DNA of 64,000 bases from Thermococcus chitonophagus (GCF_002214605.1 NZ_CP015193.1:388978-452977), one strand, 5' to 3'; counted from the first letter of the stretch, positions 10,324 to 20,055 are shown. Translations and numbers: made by a program. The notes: a model not told the origin generated them from the letters alone.

Positions 10324-11144
10324 CGAGGATAGGGATAACTTTCACAATACTCAGGAAAGAAGAGCTAATGCTGAAAAAGGAGGCCGAGAAAAAGGGAGAG
10401 GTTGTCATGATAAATGATAGGGAGCTCATATTCCCCGAGAACTTCGATGTTGACGTGGTGATTATAAGGGACGTCAGCCACTTCAAGGCCCTCTATATCT
10501 CAAAGCTGTTTGAGGAACTTGGGATTCCAACCGTAAACCCGCACTGGCTGATCTATGAGGCGGGAGATAAGTTGCTTGCCACGCTAAGACTGCAGAAGAA
10601 GGTTCCGGTTCCAAGGTGGGCAGTGGCTTTCGATAAGAACAGCGCAATCAAAGCCGCAGAAAAGCTGGGCTATCCAGTTGTTGCAAAACCCGTTTTTGGC
10701 AGTTGGGGGAGGCTAATCGCCAAGGTTGACAACGAGGTTTCGGCCGAGGGCATATTTGAGCACAGGGAGTGGATGGGAAATCCGCTCTACAAGGTGTACT
10801 ATCTTCAAGAATTCATTGAAAAGCCCGGAAGGGACATAAGGGCTATCGTGATTGGAGGAGAGTTTGTGACGGCGATCTACCGCTATTCGAACCACTGGAT
10901 AACTAACGCCGCTAGAGGAGCCAAAGCTGAGCCCTGCGAGGAGGAAGAAGTTAAGGAGCTGGCTGTGAAAGCGTGGGAGGCGTTCGGTGAAGGTGCCTTG
11001 GCTATAGACATATTTGAAGGGCCAAATGGGCTTTTAGTTAACGAGGTTAATCCGACCATGGAGTTCAAATCGGCCTATGAAGCTACAAAGATTAACATCG
11101 CGGGGAAGCTCGTTGATTACGCAATTTCAATTGCGAAGTCTTAA
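10320..11144 (+). CDS. argX: ATP-grasp LysX/ArgX-type ligase (glutamate- or aminoadipate-LysW ligase)
   Basis: 274-residue RimK-like ATP-grasp enzyme. ATP-grasp features are AEKLGYPVVAKPVFGSWGRL (about residues 103-122), LQEFIEKPGRDIRAIVIGG and the metal site LLVNEVNPTMEFK near the C-terminus. In this family LysX/ArgX attaches the amino group of aminoadipate or glutamate to the C-terminal Glu of carrier protein LysW. Here it forms an ATGA overlap with argH, so it sits in an arginine operon rather than next to lysW. I infer the ornithine/arginine branch (ArgX) from context; the substrate is not proven by sequence. Ends tail to tail with the radical SAM gene, sharing TTAA. Confidence 0.8.
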   Translation: MTRIGITFTILRKEELMLKKEAEKKGEVVMINDRELIFPENFDVDVVIIRDVSHFKALYISKLFEELGIPTVNPHWLIYEAGDKLLATLRLQKKVPVPRWAVAFDKNSAIKAAEKLGYPVVAKPVFGSWGRLIAKVDNEVSAEGIFEHREWMGNPLYKVYYLQEFIEKPGRDIRAIVIGGEFVTAIYRYSNHWITNAARGAKAEPCEEEEVKELAVKAWEAFGEGALAIDIFEGPNGLLVNEVNPTMEFKSAYEATKINIAGKLVDYAISIAKS

Positions 11145-12745
11145 TATGCCTCAGCTAGGTTTGGCCTGTAGCTCCACCTGTGCTCCTCAACCTCTATCCT
11201 TATATCCAAGGGCTCGAGCTTCTTGACTTCAAATCCCCTCTTTTTGCCCCACTTCTCTATCTGCCTGAGGACTATCCTGACCCCGAGCCTCGCTAGTGGG
11301 AAGAACGGAAGTAGGAAAGGGTTGCCCCTCATGACCTTGGGCAGGCCCTTCAGGATCTCCCTTGCCATGTGCTTCCATGCGTAGTAGAGGTGAAGGAACT
11401 GGCCATAGGTTATCATCTCATCTATTTTGTAGAATTCTTCTCCCTTCAGAACCCCCATAGGAACGAAGGCTAGGGGTGTAATCGTGAAGTGTGCTCTATT
11501 CCCAAGTTTTTCCTCCAGCTCTTTCTCCATCGTAATTATCAGCCGAGCGGTCATTATCTCGGCATCATCATTGTCCCCAGGAAGCCCTAGAATGGTGGTG
11601 TAGGCCGGGAACCAATAGTTCTTGTTGAAAACGTACGTTCCGTTGAGCAGAACCCAAGGCCACTCCTCAGGTGAGAAGGGCTTCATTTTGTTGTTCATGA
11701 GCCTTCCAATAACCTCCGGGTCTGCAGTTTCCATTCCGACCTGTATGCCGATCCAGTGGCTGTCGTTGGCTTCAACTATTCTCGATATCTCCTCTATCAT
11801 TCCTGGGACAGCTAAGGCTCCAGCTACAGTTCCGTGCGTTGGATTGACATGCCTAGTGTACTTCCTTGCCATCTCAAATAGTTCAATAACTGCCTCGGCA
11901 TTTGGGTAGAAGTTCTTCCTGTCCTCGACCTTGTACAGGAAGATGTCCTCACTGTGTAGCCAAGCATGGTCTATTCCCGCGTTTATGTTAAGCCTTATTT
12001 CTTCCTCTATTCTTTCCAATGGGATGAAGCGAGCAACCCTGAGGTTGGGCTCGCAGAACCTGCATCCCCTCCCACAGCCTCTCATTACCTCGACTAATCC
12101 CTTATAGGAGGGATTAACTATCGTTGGTATCTCCTCAACCCTAGGCCATCCCTTGACGAATATCGTTTCATCGGCGGAACCGTTGATTACCTCATTAAAG
12201 ATGTCACAAATGACATGCTCAGCTTCTCCAATAACCACGTGATCTATCTTGAGCTTTTCTCTTTCCTCCCTCCTCATCTCGAGCTGCCACGCTCCTGGTC
12301 CTCCGACTACCAGCTTGAAGTTGAGCTTCTTCCCCTCCCTAACGGAGTTTATCCTGTTAACCAGCTCCTTGAACTTCACGGAGGTGTAGCTCCTCCACTG
12401 GCCTCCGTTCGTGAACATCATCGTTACTGGGCCCAGGCCAAGGGGATCCATCTCGTAGAGTGCCACTATCTCAGTGCTTTCATCGATGAACTGCTCTATC
12501 TTCCTGGGGTGAGCCACTACAACTTCATATCTTGAGAAGCACTTCAGCAAAGCGGCCTCAATTTTCCTGAGCCCGTAGGGAGCTTGAGTTAGAACTCCAT
12601 TGTCATCTGGCAACTGGCTGTCCAGTAACCTGAACACCCACTTTGGTAGCTTATCGTAGGGTGCACAGCCAAGGAAGTCCAAGAGTGGGACGTCGTGGTA
12701 GGTGCTCGTCAAAGTCTCATCTGTGCTGAGGACTATCCTCACCAT
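11141..12745 (-). CDS. Radical SAM protein with N-terminal B12-binding-like region (COG1031-like)
   Basis: 534-residue protein. The central radical SAM cluster motif is CGRGCRFCEP (about residue 200), a CxxxCxxC site for a 4Fe-4S cluster. The first 170 residues resemble the Rossmann-like B12-binding part of radical SAM methylthiotransferase-type enzymes, though no clear DxHxxG is visible. The start is the ATG at 12745 (MVRIVLSTDE), behind GGTGG; the longer frame to 12778 runs through the ribosome binding site. Substrate unknown. Single gene, convergent with argX by a 4-base overlap. Confidence 0.75.
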   Translation of the reverse strand: MVRIVLSTDETLTSTYHDVPLLDFLGCAPYDKLPKWVFRLLDSQLPDDNGVLTQAPYGLRKIEAALLKCFSRYEVVVAHPRKIEQFIDESTEIVALYEMDPLGLGPVTMMFTNGGQWRSYTSVKFKELVNRINSVREGKKLNFKLVVGGPGAWQLEMRREEREKLKIDHVVIGEAEHVICDIFNEVINGSADETIFVKGWPRVEEIPTIVNPSYKGLVEVMRGCGRGCRFCEPNLRVARFIPLERIEEEIRLNINAGIDHAWLHSEDIFLYKVEDRKNFYPNAEAVIELFEMARKYTRHVNPTHGTVAGALAVPGMIEEISRIVEANDSHWIGIQVGMETADPEVIGRLMNNKMKPFSPEEWPWVLLNGTYVFNKNYWFPAYTTILGLPGDNDDAEIMTARLIITMEKELEEKLGNRAHFTITPLAFVPMGVLKGEEFYKIDEMITYGQFLHLYYAWKHMAREILKGLPKVMRGNPFLLPFFPLARLGVRIVLRQIEKWGKKRGFEVKKLEPLDIRIEVEEHRWSYRPNLAEAY

Positions 12746-12884
12746 TCGACCACCCCACCTATGAAAAAGAAGTTTCACACTTAAGAAAATTACGCAGTCA
12801 AGATAGTAATAATGGCAAAATTTCGTTGAGTTCAGTGAAATAATTCAGGAAAAGGCTTAAACGATTAAAAATTATTGCGTGGTG

Positions 12885-13505
12885 ATGAGGAAAAAGGAAC
12901 TTGCAATTATGCTATCAAAGCTGAAGGGCTTCAGAAACCCTAAGCCCTGGCTAGAGCAGTACAGAACCCCAGGGAATGCGGCATCAGAACTCCTATGGCT
13001 CGCATATTCTCTGGGGGACATTGAAGGTAAGGTTGTTGCCGACTTAGGGGCAGGAACTGGAGTTTTGACTGTTGGCGCTTTATTGCTTGGAGCTAAGAAG
13101 GTTTATGCGGTTGAAGTTGATCCTGAGGCGGTTGAGGTGCTTAAGGAGAACGTCAAAGATTTTGATAACGTTGAGGTGATTATAGGGGACGTTAGTGAGT
13201 TCAGCGAGAAAGTCCACACAGTGGTTATGAATCCTCCCTTTGGAAGCCAGCGGAAGCATGCTGATAGGCCCTTCTTATTGAAGGCATTTGAAGTTTCTGA
13301 TGTGGTGTACTCAATCCATCTGGCAAAACCCGAGGTTAGGAAGTTTATAGAGAGGTTTTCCCAGGAAAATAATTTTGTAGTTACTCATAGGCTGACTACT
13401 GAGATCGAGATCCCCGCACAGTTCTTCTTCCACAGGAAAAGACTTGAAAGGATCAAGGTTGATATTTACAGGTTCATACGAGCTTCGCGGGGACGTAGTT
13501 CTTAG
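12885..13505 (+). CDS. METTL5-like RNA N6-adenine methyltransferase
   Basis: About 206-residue class I SAM-dependent methylase. SAM motif I is [19 protein letters not shown] (near residue 50), followed by the acidic YAVEVDPE and the catalytic NPPFG (about 115) typical of N6-adenine RNA methylases of the COG2263/METTL5 type, which act on small-subunit rRNA in eukaryotes. Start choice is uncertain: GTG 12879, GTG 12882 and ATG 12885 are in frame. I chose the ATG ([10 protein letters not shown]). TATA-like CTTAAACG near 12856 implies an almost leaderless mRNA. The last 32 bases overlap the convergent vapC. Confidence 0.82.
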   Translation: MRKKELAIMLSKLKGFRNPKPWLEQYRTPGNAASELLWLAYSLGDIEGKVVADLGAGTGVLTVGALLLGAKKVYAVEVDPEAVEVLKENVKDFDNVEVIIGDVSEFSEKVHTVVMNPPFGSQRKHADRPFLLKAFEVSDVVYSIHLAKPEVRKFIERFSQENNFVVTHRLTTEIEIPAQFFFHRKRLERIKVDIYRFIRASRGRSS

Positions 13506-13863
13506 CTGCTTTGTACTGCTTCTCATCGGCCGTAACTAACTTCGCATCCAAGGACTCGGCTAGGGCTATGTAAAAGGCATCGTATACTGCTATTCCTTCG
13601 TCAAGCGCTATCTCCAACCCTCTTTCGAAGAAATCTTCTGTTCTGTAAGTTGTTATTGAGCTTTTCATCATCCTAAGCACGGTTATTTTCATCCTTCCCT
13701 GCTCTCTTGTAAGTTCTCTCCATCGCACGGCCTTCCATATGGCGTTCATTCCTTCTACGTATGCGTAGTCCAAAGTAGCTACTTCTGATCCAATTGGCAC
13801 TTTCTCCCATCCTGGCTCTTGAAGCACTACCATAACCAGGGCGGATGCATCAATGACTATCAC
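13474..13863 (-). CDS. vapC: VapC-type PIN-domain toxin
   Basis: 129-residue PIN-domain ribonuclease. The acidic residues expected for Mg2+ binding are visible: D5 ([10 protein letters not shown]), E36 ([10 protein letters not shown]), D94 ([12 protein letters not shown]) and D112 (LVTADEK). Starts at GTG 13863 behind GGGAGGATC and overlaps vapB by 14 bases, the usual antitoxin-then-toxin order. Its 3' end runs 32 bases into the convergent METTL5-like gene. Expected to cleave RNA when free of VapB; the RNA target cannot be told. Confidence 0.88.
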   Translation of the reverse strand: MIVIDASALVMVVLQEPGWEKVPIGSEVATLDYAYVEGMNAIWKAVRWRELTREQGRMKITVLRMMKSSITTYRTEDFFERGLEIALDEGIAVYDAFYIALAESLDAKLVTADEKQYKAAKNYVPAKLV

Positions 13864-14071
13864 GATCCTCCCTCACTGCTCTTGCTGAGAAACCCTTACT
13901 CACACTTCCACTTTTTTTAGCTAGCTCTAAGGCTTTCTCGAGGGTTCTCTTTCTTTCCTCGTACTCTATCCTTTCTTTTATGAACCTCCTGATCTCCTCG
14001 CTCCAGTTTATGTCGAACTCCTTCATCTTCTCTTTTAGCTCATCCGGAATCCTTATGCTTAGTACCGCCAT
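13850..14071 (-). CDS. vapB: VapB-type antitoxin (ribbon-helix-helix)
   Basis: 73-residue protein. The N-terminal LSIRIPDELKEKMKEF strand-helix and SEEIRRFIKERIEYEERKR form a ribbon-helix-helix DNA-binding domain; the C-terminal half (SVSKGFSARAVRED) is the likely VapC-binding tail. Start ATG 14071 behind GGTGAGAGG. An inverted repeat overlapping the TATA box (14087-14105) is the likely autoregulatory operator. Confidence 0.87.
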   Translation of the reverse strand: MAVLSIRIPDELKEKMKEFDINWSEEIRRFIKERIEYEERKRTLEKALELAKKSGSVSKGFSARAVREDRDSH

Positions 14072-14086
14072 CCTCTCACCAATTTA

Positions 14087-14110
14087 ATACTCGCATTATG
14101 AGTATATAAA
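14087..14110 (-). promoter_or_regulatory. vapBC promoter with inverted-repeat operator
   Basis: ATACTC-GCATTAT-GAGTAT (14087-14105) has perfect 6-bp arms and overlaps the minus-strand TATA box TTTATATA (14103-14110). The vapB ATG lies about 16 bases further on. Ribbon-helix-helix antitoxins commonly repress their own promoter at such repeats; the assignment here is by position. Confidence 0.55.
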
Positions 14111-14112
14111 CA

Positions 14113-16440
14113 CTACTTCTTCTTGACGTTAAGCCACGCCGTAAGACCCGTCTGCTTAGTCTTCTGCCACCTGAGATCCTCCTTTCTGTACCCAAAGGCC
14201 TCCAATATCCTAAGAACTGCGGGCAAAACCTGATTTTCTATGTAATACTCAGCGTCATACTTATGCTTCCTGGGGTCAAACTCTTCAGCAAGAATCGCCC
14301 TCTTGCTTATTGGCCCGTCTCCCCTCAGTACTATGTACCCTATGACCATGCCGGGCCTCACCTTTACGCCCCTAGCAGCTAACCTTTTCGCCACGGCAAC
14401 GTGCGGCCCTATAGCCTTGTATTCATGGAGGGGCCTGGTGATCTGCTCGTAAATAACGAGTTTTTCTGGAGGTATCTCGTACTTGCTCAGCTTTTCAGTT
14501 ACCTCCTTAACTATCTTTACGGCCTCCTCAACATTACCGTGCTTTAGGATCGCCTCAAGGACTTTTGCTTGGGTTTCTTTGGCTATTTCGCTCCAGTCCC
14601 TCCTGACTATTTCAAGTCCCCTGGTGATTATCTTCCCTTCCTCATCTATCAACGCGTACTTCTTCTTCGTGACAAAGAACCCTCTGACGTAGAAGCCCTC
14701 GTACTCAAGCTCCAATAATCCGGGAAGCTTGGCGTTTATGTACTCTACGAACTCCAGGGCTTTCCTCTTTATTTCCTCAGGTTTTGCCCCAGGAATAGTG
14801 GCGTAGAGTCCATCTGTATCTATGTACAGGACTTTGAACCCGAACTTTTCTTCCAGCTCCTTCCTTACGAACTCTATATACTCCCTTCCCCAGGCCGTAA
14901 CACTCTCTGCGCACTCCTTACAGTACCAACGAGCTTTTGCATAGCCATAGTAGCCATAATAGCTGTTTGCCAGGATTTTGATTGCCCGTTGCCTGTAATC
15001 AAGCATCTTCTTCTCGATTGGGTCCTTAGAAGCTTTCATCTTCCTTTTTATTTCTTGCCTCTCATCCAACAACCTCTTGAGCAGGCTGGGGATGAACCCC
15101 GGGAAGTCCTTGCAGAACTTGTGCTTGACCTCTGGGGCGACATCATATTCCCTGCACCCTTCTCTGTTCAGCGTGTCCGGTGAGACGTTATGGGTTATTA
15201 TTATCGAGGGATACAGGCTCCTGAAGTCCAGGGATACTAATCCTTCCCAAAGTCCCTTTTCGGGCTCCTTAACATACCCTCCGGCGTAGCTTTCCCTTAG
15301 CCTTCTCTCGTACTCCCTCTCATCCGGCTTATTTGGGGCCAATTCATTCCTCTCGTAGGCCTTCCTGAGGAGGTACCACTCCACCAAGTTGCCTGTTGAA
15401 GACCTAGAAACGTCCCACAGGGGCTGGCCAACTAACCTCGAAAGCTGGGCCTCCATTGGGAAGAACTCCTTGCCGAGCTCGTACGTTACCTTCGCATCCT
15501 CCATCGAGTACCTTGCAACCCTCTCCAGTCCCTTCCCAGTCTCCCAGGCCTCAGCTATCTCGTGGGCATAAACCTTTTCCTTTGGCTTTCCGAAGATTGC
15601 CTCGTAAACTGCCTCGAGGGTGTACGTTGGTAGGTTTATCGTTCTCCTGATCACGTGGTAGAGGTCGAAGTGTATCCTCCCCTTTATCTCCACCGCTGTC
15701 ATATCCCCAAGCCTCTGCATCTTTGGCTCACTGCCGTCCCTTCCCAGGGGTAGCTTTATCCCGAGCCTTTCGGCCCTCTTAACTAGGTAAGGAAGGTCGA
15801 AGGAATCGCCGTTGTAGGTAATTATAACATCGGGATCCTTCTCCCTTATCACCTTAAGGAACCGCTTTATCATCTCCCTCTCGCTGGAAACTACCTCGAC
15901 GTACGGGAGGTCAACCTTCTTCCACGTTATGACCTTGGTTCCTTCCTCGTCTGCATAGCTTATCATTATTATCGGGCCCTTTGCGAACTCCTCTCCCTCG
16001 TGATATAGGGTTTCGATATCAAATGCTAGCAATTTAAGCTCTTCATCTCCTTCCATTGGGATTAGTCCCTTGTCTATTAAGTATCTCTTCGCGAAAGGAA
16101 TGTCGTATTCGAAGATGTCAACAACTGCGGGATGCTCCCTTATCTTATCTCTTATCGCGGGAACATCCTGGGGATGTTCAAAGTACAGCTTCCAAACCTC
16201 AATCGGCCTCCCCAGGAACTTCTTCTTAACCTTCTCAACATCGACGATCCTAACTATCTTCCCGTGTCTCTCGGCTGTTATCTTCTTAACTTCATCAATC
16301 TGCGAGTCATCTTTGAGAAGGGCGTAGATGTAGGGCCTAAAGTTTCTGTCGTACTCAACCTTAAACTCGCCGTTCTCTTTCTTGAAAATCCTTATAATCG
16401 GTTTTCCATCTTCGGTGATGTAGTCAGCGTCAAGTATCAT
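14113..16440 (-). CDS. pol: Family B DNA polymerase I, intein-free
   Basis: 775-residue replicative/repair polymerase. Order of parts: N-terminal uracil-sensing domain (V93 in [10 protein letters not shown]), 3'-5' exonuclease (Exo [11 protein letters not shown] with D141/E143; Exo [12 protein letters not shown]; Exo [14 protein letters not shown]), then palm and fingers ([33 protein letters not shown] with catalytic Asp pair) and thumb ([15 protein letters not shown]). The sequence is close to the Pyrococcus sp. GB-D enzyme as remembered, but the YIDTDG site, where that gene and the P. horikoshii gene carry inteins, is uninterrupted. Upstream minus-strand TATA-like GGCTTAAATAC is near 16480. 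Monocistronic. Confidence 0.98.
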   Translation of the reverse strand: MILDADYITEDGKPIIRIFKKENGEFKVEYDRNFRPYIYALLKDDSQIDEVKKITAERHGKIVRIVDVEKVKKKFLGRPIEVWKLYFEHPQDVPAIRDKIREHPAVVDIFEYDIPFAKRYLIDKGLIPMEGDEELKLLAFDIETLYHEGEEFAKGPIIMISYADEEGTKVITWKKVDLPYVEVVSSEREMIKRFLKVIREKDPDVIITYNGDSFDLPYLVKRAERLGIKLPLGRDGSEPKMQRLGDMTAVEIKGRIHFDLYHVIRRTINLPTYTLEAVYEAIFGKPKEKVYAHEIAEAWETGKGLERVARYSMEDAKVTYELGKEFFPMEAQLSRLVGQPLWDVSRSSTGNLVEWYLLRKAYERNELAPNKPDEREYERRLRESYAGGYVKEPEKGLWEGLVSLDFRSLYPSIIITHNVSPDTLNREGCREYDVAPEVKHKFCKDFPGFIPSLLKRLLDERQEIKRKMKASKDPIEKKMLDYRQRAIKILANSYYGYYGYAKARWYCKECAESVTAWGREYIEFVRKELEEKFGFKVLYIDTDGLYATIPGAKPEEIKRKALEFVEYINAKLPGLLELEYEGFYVRGFFVTKKKYALIDEEGKIITRGLEIVRRDWSEIAKETQAKVLEAILKHGNVEEAVKIVKEVTEKLSKYEIPPEKLVIYEQITRPLHEYKAIGPHVAVAKRLAARGVKVRPGMVIGYIVLRGDGPISKRAILAEEFDPRKHKYDAEYYIENQVLPAVLRILEAFGYRKEDLRWQKTKQTGLTAWLNVKKK

Positions 16441-16534
16441 GCTTAATCCCTCAATAACTTACGCTAAATTCACGTATTTAAGCCTTTAAGAACGCTTAAA
16501 AATTGAGCAGGTGATGTTATGGGGGAGGTGTGAG

Positions 16535-17347
16535 ATGATAGAGATAACTTTTCTCGGTGGCGGTGGTGGGAGGTTCGTCACGATAACTCAGGCAAGGGCT
16601 ACCGGGGGCTTTTTCATAAAGGCGAGCAAGAATATCTATGTTGATCCTGGGCCTGGAGCGTTAGTTAGGATGTGGAGGTACAAGATAGACCCCAGGAAGA
16701 TCGACGTTCTCTTCATTTCTCACAGACACACCGACCACTGCAACGATGCGGAGGTTTTGGTTGAGGGAATGACGTATGGGGTTACCAAGAAGAGGGGGAT
16801 ACTCATTGGCTCAAAAAGCGTAGTCCATGGAGATGAAAACCACACCCCTGCACTGAGCAAGTATCACCTCGACGCCCTCGAGGAAGTGCACGCCCCTAAC
16901 CCTGGGGACAGGTTCAAGATAGGACAGGAGGAAATGATAATAACTCCTTCCATCCACAGCGATCCAACGACGATAGGATTCCGGTTAAAGACCTCTTATG
17001 GGGACATCTCTTACATTCCGGACACTCAGTACTTCGATGAGCTCATCGAGTGGCACGAGGGGGCTAGGGTTTTGATAGCTTCAGTCACGAGGCCCAGGGA
17101 TATGAGGATTCCCTACCACCTATGCACGGAGGATGTAGTGTACATGGTGAAGGCCATGAAAGAAAAGCCCGAGGTTTTGATAATGACCCACGCTGGAATG
17201 AAGATGCACTTTGCTGGTCCGTACAAGGAGGCCGAGTTCATCCAGAACGTCACGGGGATTAAAACGTACGTGGCCAAAGAGGGCTTCAGGGTAACTGTAG
17301 GGAAGGAAATAAGCGTGAAAACTTTAAGGCCTGCAAGGTTCGTTTAA
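16535..17347 (+). CDS. Metallo-beta-lactamase fold hydrolase
   Basis: 270-residue protein with the metal-binding HRHTDHCND motif (HxHxDH, about residue 69), a later HSDPTTIGF loop, IPDTQYF and MTHAGMK supplying further ligands. Typical of the RNase Z/phosphodiesterase side of the superfamily, but without the extra exosite features needed to name a substrate. The start is ATG 16535 because GGGGGAGGTG lies directly before it; the frame upstream to 16511 is leader. Converges with the PP-loop gene, sharing TTAA at the stops. Confidence 0.8.
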   Translation: MIEITFLGGGGGRFVTITQARATGGFFIKASKNIYVDPGPGALVRMWRYKIDPRKIDVLFISHRHTDHCNDAEVLVEGMTYGVTKKRGILIGSKSVVHGDENHTPALSKYHLDALEEVHAPNPGDRFKIGQEEMIITPSIHSDPTTIGFRLKTSYGDISYIPDTQYFDELIEWHEGARVLIASVTRPRDMRIPYHLCTEDVVYMVKAMKEKPEVLIMTHAGMKMHFAGPYKEAEFIQNVTGIKTYVAKEGFRVTVGKEISVKTLRPARFV

Positions 17348-18084
17348 GTTCTAAGAACGTCCATTATGAGTTCTTTTGCCATTTCCTCAGTCAAAGCACC
17401 TGCCCTCAGCTCCCTCAATATCCTCTGAATTGCAAATCTCTTCATTATCGGTGCCTTCTTTACGGCCTCTCTCCAGAGGGGACAGCCAAACTTGAGCTCG
17501 TACTCCTTCCAACCAAGGATCTCCAAAAGCTGAGCCTTGTTTAGTGCTAAAAAAGCCGGCAGATTAAGCACGATCATGCTATCTTTTTTATAGATGGAAC
17601 CGCTACCAACGCTTAGCATATCCCCACTTGCAACAACTTTTATGCTCAGCTCTCTAGCTTTCCGTTCAACGGCGTTCATCACCATCGAGTGGCATCTGCC
17701 GCAGATTGGGGCTCTCTTCTCCATGAGCCTTTCCATTTCTTCCATGTACCTGGGAACCTCTACTAGGACTGCTCCCTGGGATCTCACCCTTTCAAGGGTC
17801 TTCTCTGCCATCTGGGGTAGCTTTGCCGTAATTGGAACTACATTCAATCCTGCCCAGCTGAGTATCTTAACGGTCGCCGAGCTGTCGCTACCCCCAGAAT
17901 AAGCGACGGCTATCTTGAATTCTAAAGGTTCCCTAGAAAACTCCCTTCCATAAAGCCTAAACTCTACGAGGCTCTTCAGCCGGAGATAAGCTTCCTGGGG
18001 CAGCTCATCCTTTACCCTCTCAAGGGCCCTTAAGCTCGATTCAAGCCTGAACTTCTCGATAAATGTTTTCGCCCTTGGAAGCAT
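17344..18084 (-). CDS. PP-loop ATPase (COG2117-like, tRNA-thiolation type)
   Basis: 246-residue adenylating enzyme. The PP-loop is VAYSGGSDSSATVK (about residues 59-72), and a CGRCHSMV pair of cysteines sits near residue 131. These features occur in PP-loop proteins that thiolate tRNA or similar substrates, but the architecture does not match TtcA or MnmA closely enough to name one. Separated by about 30 bases from the upstream enolase gene on the same strand, so possibly cotranscribed with it. Ends in a 4-base TTAA overlap with the MBL-fold gene. Confidence 0.72.
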   Translation of the reverse strand: MLPRAKTFIEKFRLESSLRALERVKDELPQEAYLRLKSLVEFRLYGREFSREPLEFKIAVAYSGGSDSSATVKILSWAGLNVVPITAKLPQMAEKTLERVRSQGAVLVEVPRYMEEMERLMEKRAPICGRCHSMVMNAVERKARELSIKVVASGDMLSVGSGSIYKKDSMIVLNLPAFLALNKAQLLEILGWKEYELKFGCPLWREAVKKAPIMKRFAIQRILRELRAGALTEEMAKELIMDVLRT

Positions 18085-18116
18085 GAGAGTTAAAAGAAAA
18101 GAAGGTTTAAAAACAT

Positions 18117-19409
18117 TCAGAAGAAGACCTTTCTGAACTTCTTCCCGGCGTACACTGCGACTCCTTCAAGCTCCTCCTCGATTCTTATTAGCTGGTTGTA
18201 CTTCGCGTTCCTGTCGCTCCTTGCAGGGGCTCCAGTCTTGATCTGTCCTGCGTTTAAGGCAACTGCGAGATCTGCTATCGTTGAATCCTCAGTCTCTCCC
18301 GACCTGTGGGAGACTATAACTCCGTAGCCTGCTCTAAATGCAGTGTAAGCTGCGTCAATGGCTTCACTTAGGGTTCCTATCTGGTTGACTTTCAACAGCA
18401 GTGCATTAGCTGCACCCATCTGGATTCCCTTGACAAGCCTCTTTGGATTTGTAACGAAGAGGTCGTCACCTACTATCTGCACCTTCTTTCCGAGCTCCTT
18501 GGTGATCATAACGAAGCCTTCCCAGTCCTCCTCGTGGAATGGGTCTTCAATTGAGACTATCGGATAAGCTGAAGTTAGCTCTTTGTAAAGTTCAAGGAGC
18601 TCCTCCCTCGTGTACTCCTTCCCCCCAACGACGTACTTGCCGATCTCAGCGTTGAAGAACTCGCTTGATGCTGCATCTAAGGCTAGGGCTATTTCATCCC
18701 CAGGCTTGTACCCTGCCTCCTCAATGGCCTTTATGAGTACATCCAAAGGCTCGGTCACTTCCTTCATTGGTGGGGCAAACCCTCCCTCGTCACCAACGTT
18801 AACCGCGTTCTTGCCGTACTTCTCCATGATCACCTTCTTGAGGACGTGGTAGGTCTCGGACACCCACCTTATTGCCTCCCTGAATGAATCGGCACCAACC
18901 GGCATTATCATGAACTCCTGGAAGTCGAGCTCGTTTCCAGCGTGAACTCCACCATTTATGACGTTGCTGAGTGGGACGGGCAGAACGTAGGCGTTTGCAC
19001 CGCCTATGTACCTGTACAGCGGAAGGTCTAGGGAGTCGGCAGCTGCCTTTGCCACTGCCAAAGAAACAGCGAGAATTGCGTTCGCTCCGAGGTTGCTCTT
19101 GTTCTCGGTTCCATCGAGCTCCAGGAGAAGAGTGTCAATCTCCCTCTGCCACCTAACGTCCATTCCAACGAGCTCGGGGGCGATGATCTTGTTCACGTTC
19201 TCTACGGCCCTTCTGACCCCCTTTCCATGGTACCTCTTTCCACCGTCTCTTAGCTCGACAGCCTCGTGGGTTCCAGTTGATGCTCCACTTGGCACCGCGG
19301 CCCTTCCCATACCGACGTTAGTGTAAACGTCAACTTCAACGGTTGGGTTTCCCCTGCTGTCAAGGATTTCCCTTGCTACAACCGCGGTAATCTCGTAAGG
19401 ATTCTCCAT
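18117..19409 (-). CDS. eno: Enolase
   Basis: Interconverts 2-phosphoglycerate and PEP. 430 residues. Catalytic and Mg2+ sites are visible: GASTGTHEA near the N-terminus, [32 protein letters not shown] (catalytic Lys) and SHRSGETED. Start is ATG 19409 (MENPYEI) behind GGTGATTGCC; the GTG at 19418 lies inside that site. A TGM-like operator straddles the predicted transcription start (19413-19429), implying control by the TrmBL1/Tgr sugar regulator. Confidence 0.97.
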   Translation of the reverse strand: MENPYEITAVVAREILDSRGNPTVEVDVYTNVGMGRAAVPSGASTGTHEAVELRDGGKRYHGKGVRRAVENVNKIIAPELVGMDVRWQREIDTLLLELDGTENKSNLGANAILAVSLAVAKAAADSLDLPLYRYIGGANAYVLPVPLSNVINGGVHAGNELDFQEFMIMPVGADSFREAIRWVSETYHVLKKVIMEKYGKNAVNVGDEGGFAPPMKEVTEPLDVLIKAIEEAGYKPGDEIALALDAASSEFFNAEIGKYVVGGKEYTREELLELYKELTSAYPIVSIEDPFHEEDWEGFVMITKELGKKVQIVGDDLFVTNPKRLVKGIQMGAANALLLKVNQIGTLSEAIDAAYTAFRAGYGVIVSHRSGETEDSTIADLAVALNAGQIKTGAPARSDRNAKYNQLIRIEEELEGVAVYAGKKFRKVFF

Positions 19410-19412
19410 GGC

Positions 19413-19450
19413 AATCACCAGAGGTGATATTCCGTTGAGCCTTAAAAATC
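19413..19450 (-). promoter_or_regulatory. eno promoter: TATA box and TGM-like operator
   Basis: On the minus strand the TATA element GATTTTTAAG is at 19441-19450. AATCAC-CAGAG-GTGATA (plus-strand reading, 19413-19429) matches the Thermococcales glycolytic motif TATCAC-N5-GTGATA at 11 of 12 positions. The site lies downstream of TATA, the arrangement linked to repression by TrmBL1/Tgr without sugars. Part of the motif doubles as the ribosome binding site. Confidence 0.6.
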
Positions 19451-20006
19451 ATGTCTTTGGTTTGAGGCCAAGCTTCATCAGTTCGACAACTACTTTAATT
19501 GGCAGACCGACAACATTGTAGTAGTCCCCTTTGATCCACTTAACGAATACCGAGGCATAGCCCTGAATTCCATAGGCCCCAGCCTTGTCCCTCCATTCGC
19601 CCGTTTTGAGGTACCAGTCAATTAGCTCTTCATCTAGTTCCCTGAACTTCACTTCAGTAACTTCGTATCCCTCTGTTATTTTCCCCCTGTGGATTATGCA
19701 GTAGCCAGTTATGACTCTGTGCACTCTCCCGCTAAGCATTCTGAGCATTTCTCGTGCCTCACTCTCGTCCCTGGGCTTTCCCATGATGCTGTTTTCAAAA
19801 ACAACTATTGTATCTGCGGCAACTATCGTCTCATTGGGGTAGCTTGAAGCTATAGACAGGGCCTTCTTTCTGGCTATCTCCATGGCTTTTTCTTCTGGCC
19901 TCTCCGCGTTGCTCTCTTCATTTGCATTACTAGGAATGACCTTTATCTCAAAGAACCTTCCCAGGATTTCTCTCCTCCTTGGGCTTGCAGAGGCTAAGAT
20001 TATCAT
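19449..20006 (-). CDS. maf: Maf-like nucleotide pyrophosphatase
   Basis: 185-residue house-cleaning enzyme that hydrolyses non-canonical or excess nucleoside triphosphates to monophosphates. Hallmarks are the N-terminal ASASPRRREIL and VAADTIVVF. The start is the ATG at 20006 (MIILASASPRR); the open frame continues to 20216 only by reading the rpl44e leader and coding region backwards. Shares a back-to-back TATA region (20025-20035) with rpl44e. The mRNA is probably nearly leaderless. Confidence 0.92.
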   Translation of the reverse strand: MIILASASPRRREILGRFFEIKVIPSNANEESNAERPEEKAMEIARKKALSIASSYPNETIVAADTIVVFENSIMGKPRDESEAREMLRMLSGRVHRVITGYCIIHRGKITEGYEVTEVKFRELDEELIDWYLKTGEWRDKAGAYGIQGYASVFVKWIKGDYYNVVGLPIKVVVELMKLGLKPKT

Positions 20007-20024
20007 CACTAGAAAATTGGTAAA

Positions 20025-20035
20025 GGTTTTTAAAC
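20025..20035. promoter_or_regulatory. Shared bidirectional TATA element of maf and rpl44e
   Basis: GGTTTTTAAAC on plus reads GTTTAAAAACC on minus. On plus it predicts a start near 20056 and a leader of about 70 nt for rpl44e; on minus it predicts a start at or near the maf ATG. Confidence 0.45.
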
Positions 20036-20055
20036 TCCCACCTTCCACCCATGAT

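Noticed and set aside
14483..16446. Many plus-strand frames opposite polB, and similar frames opposite purL, alaS, eno and pckA
   Set aside because: They are antisense shadows without ribosome binding sites or recognisable protein sequence.
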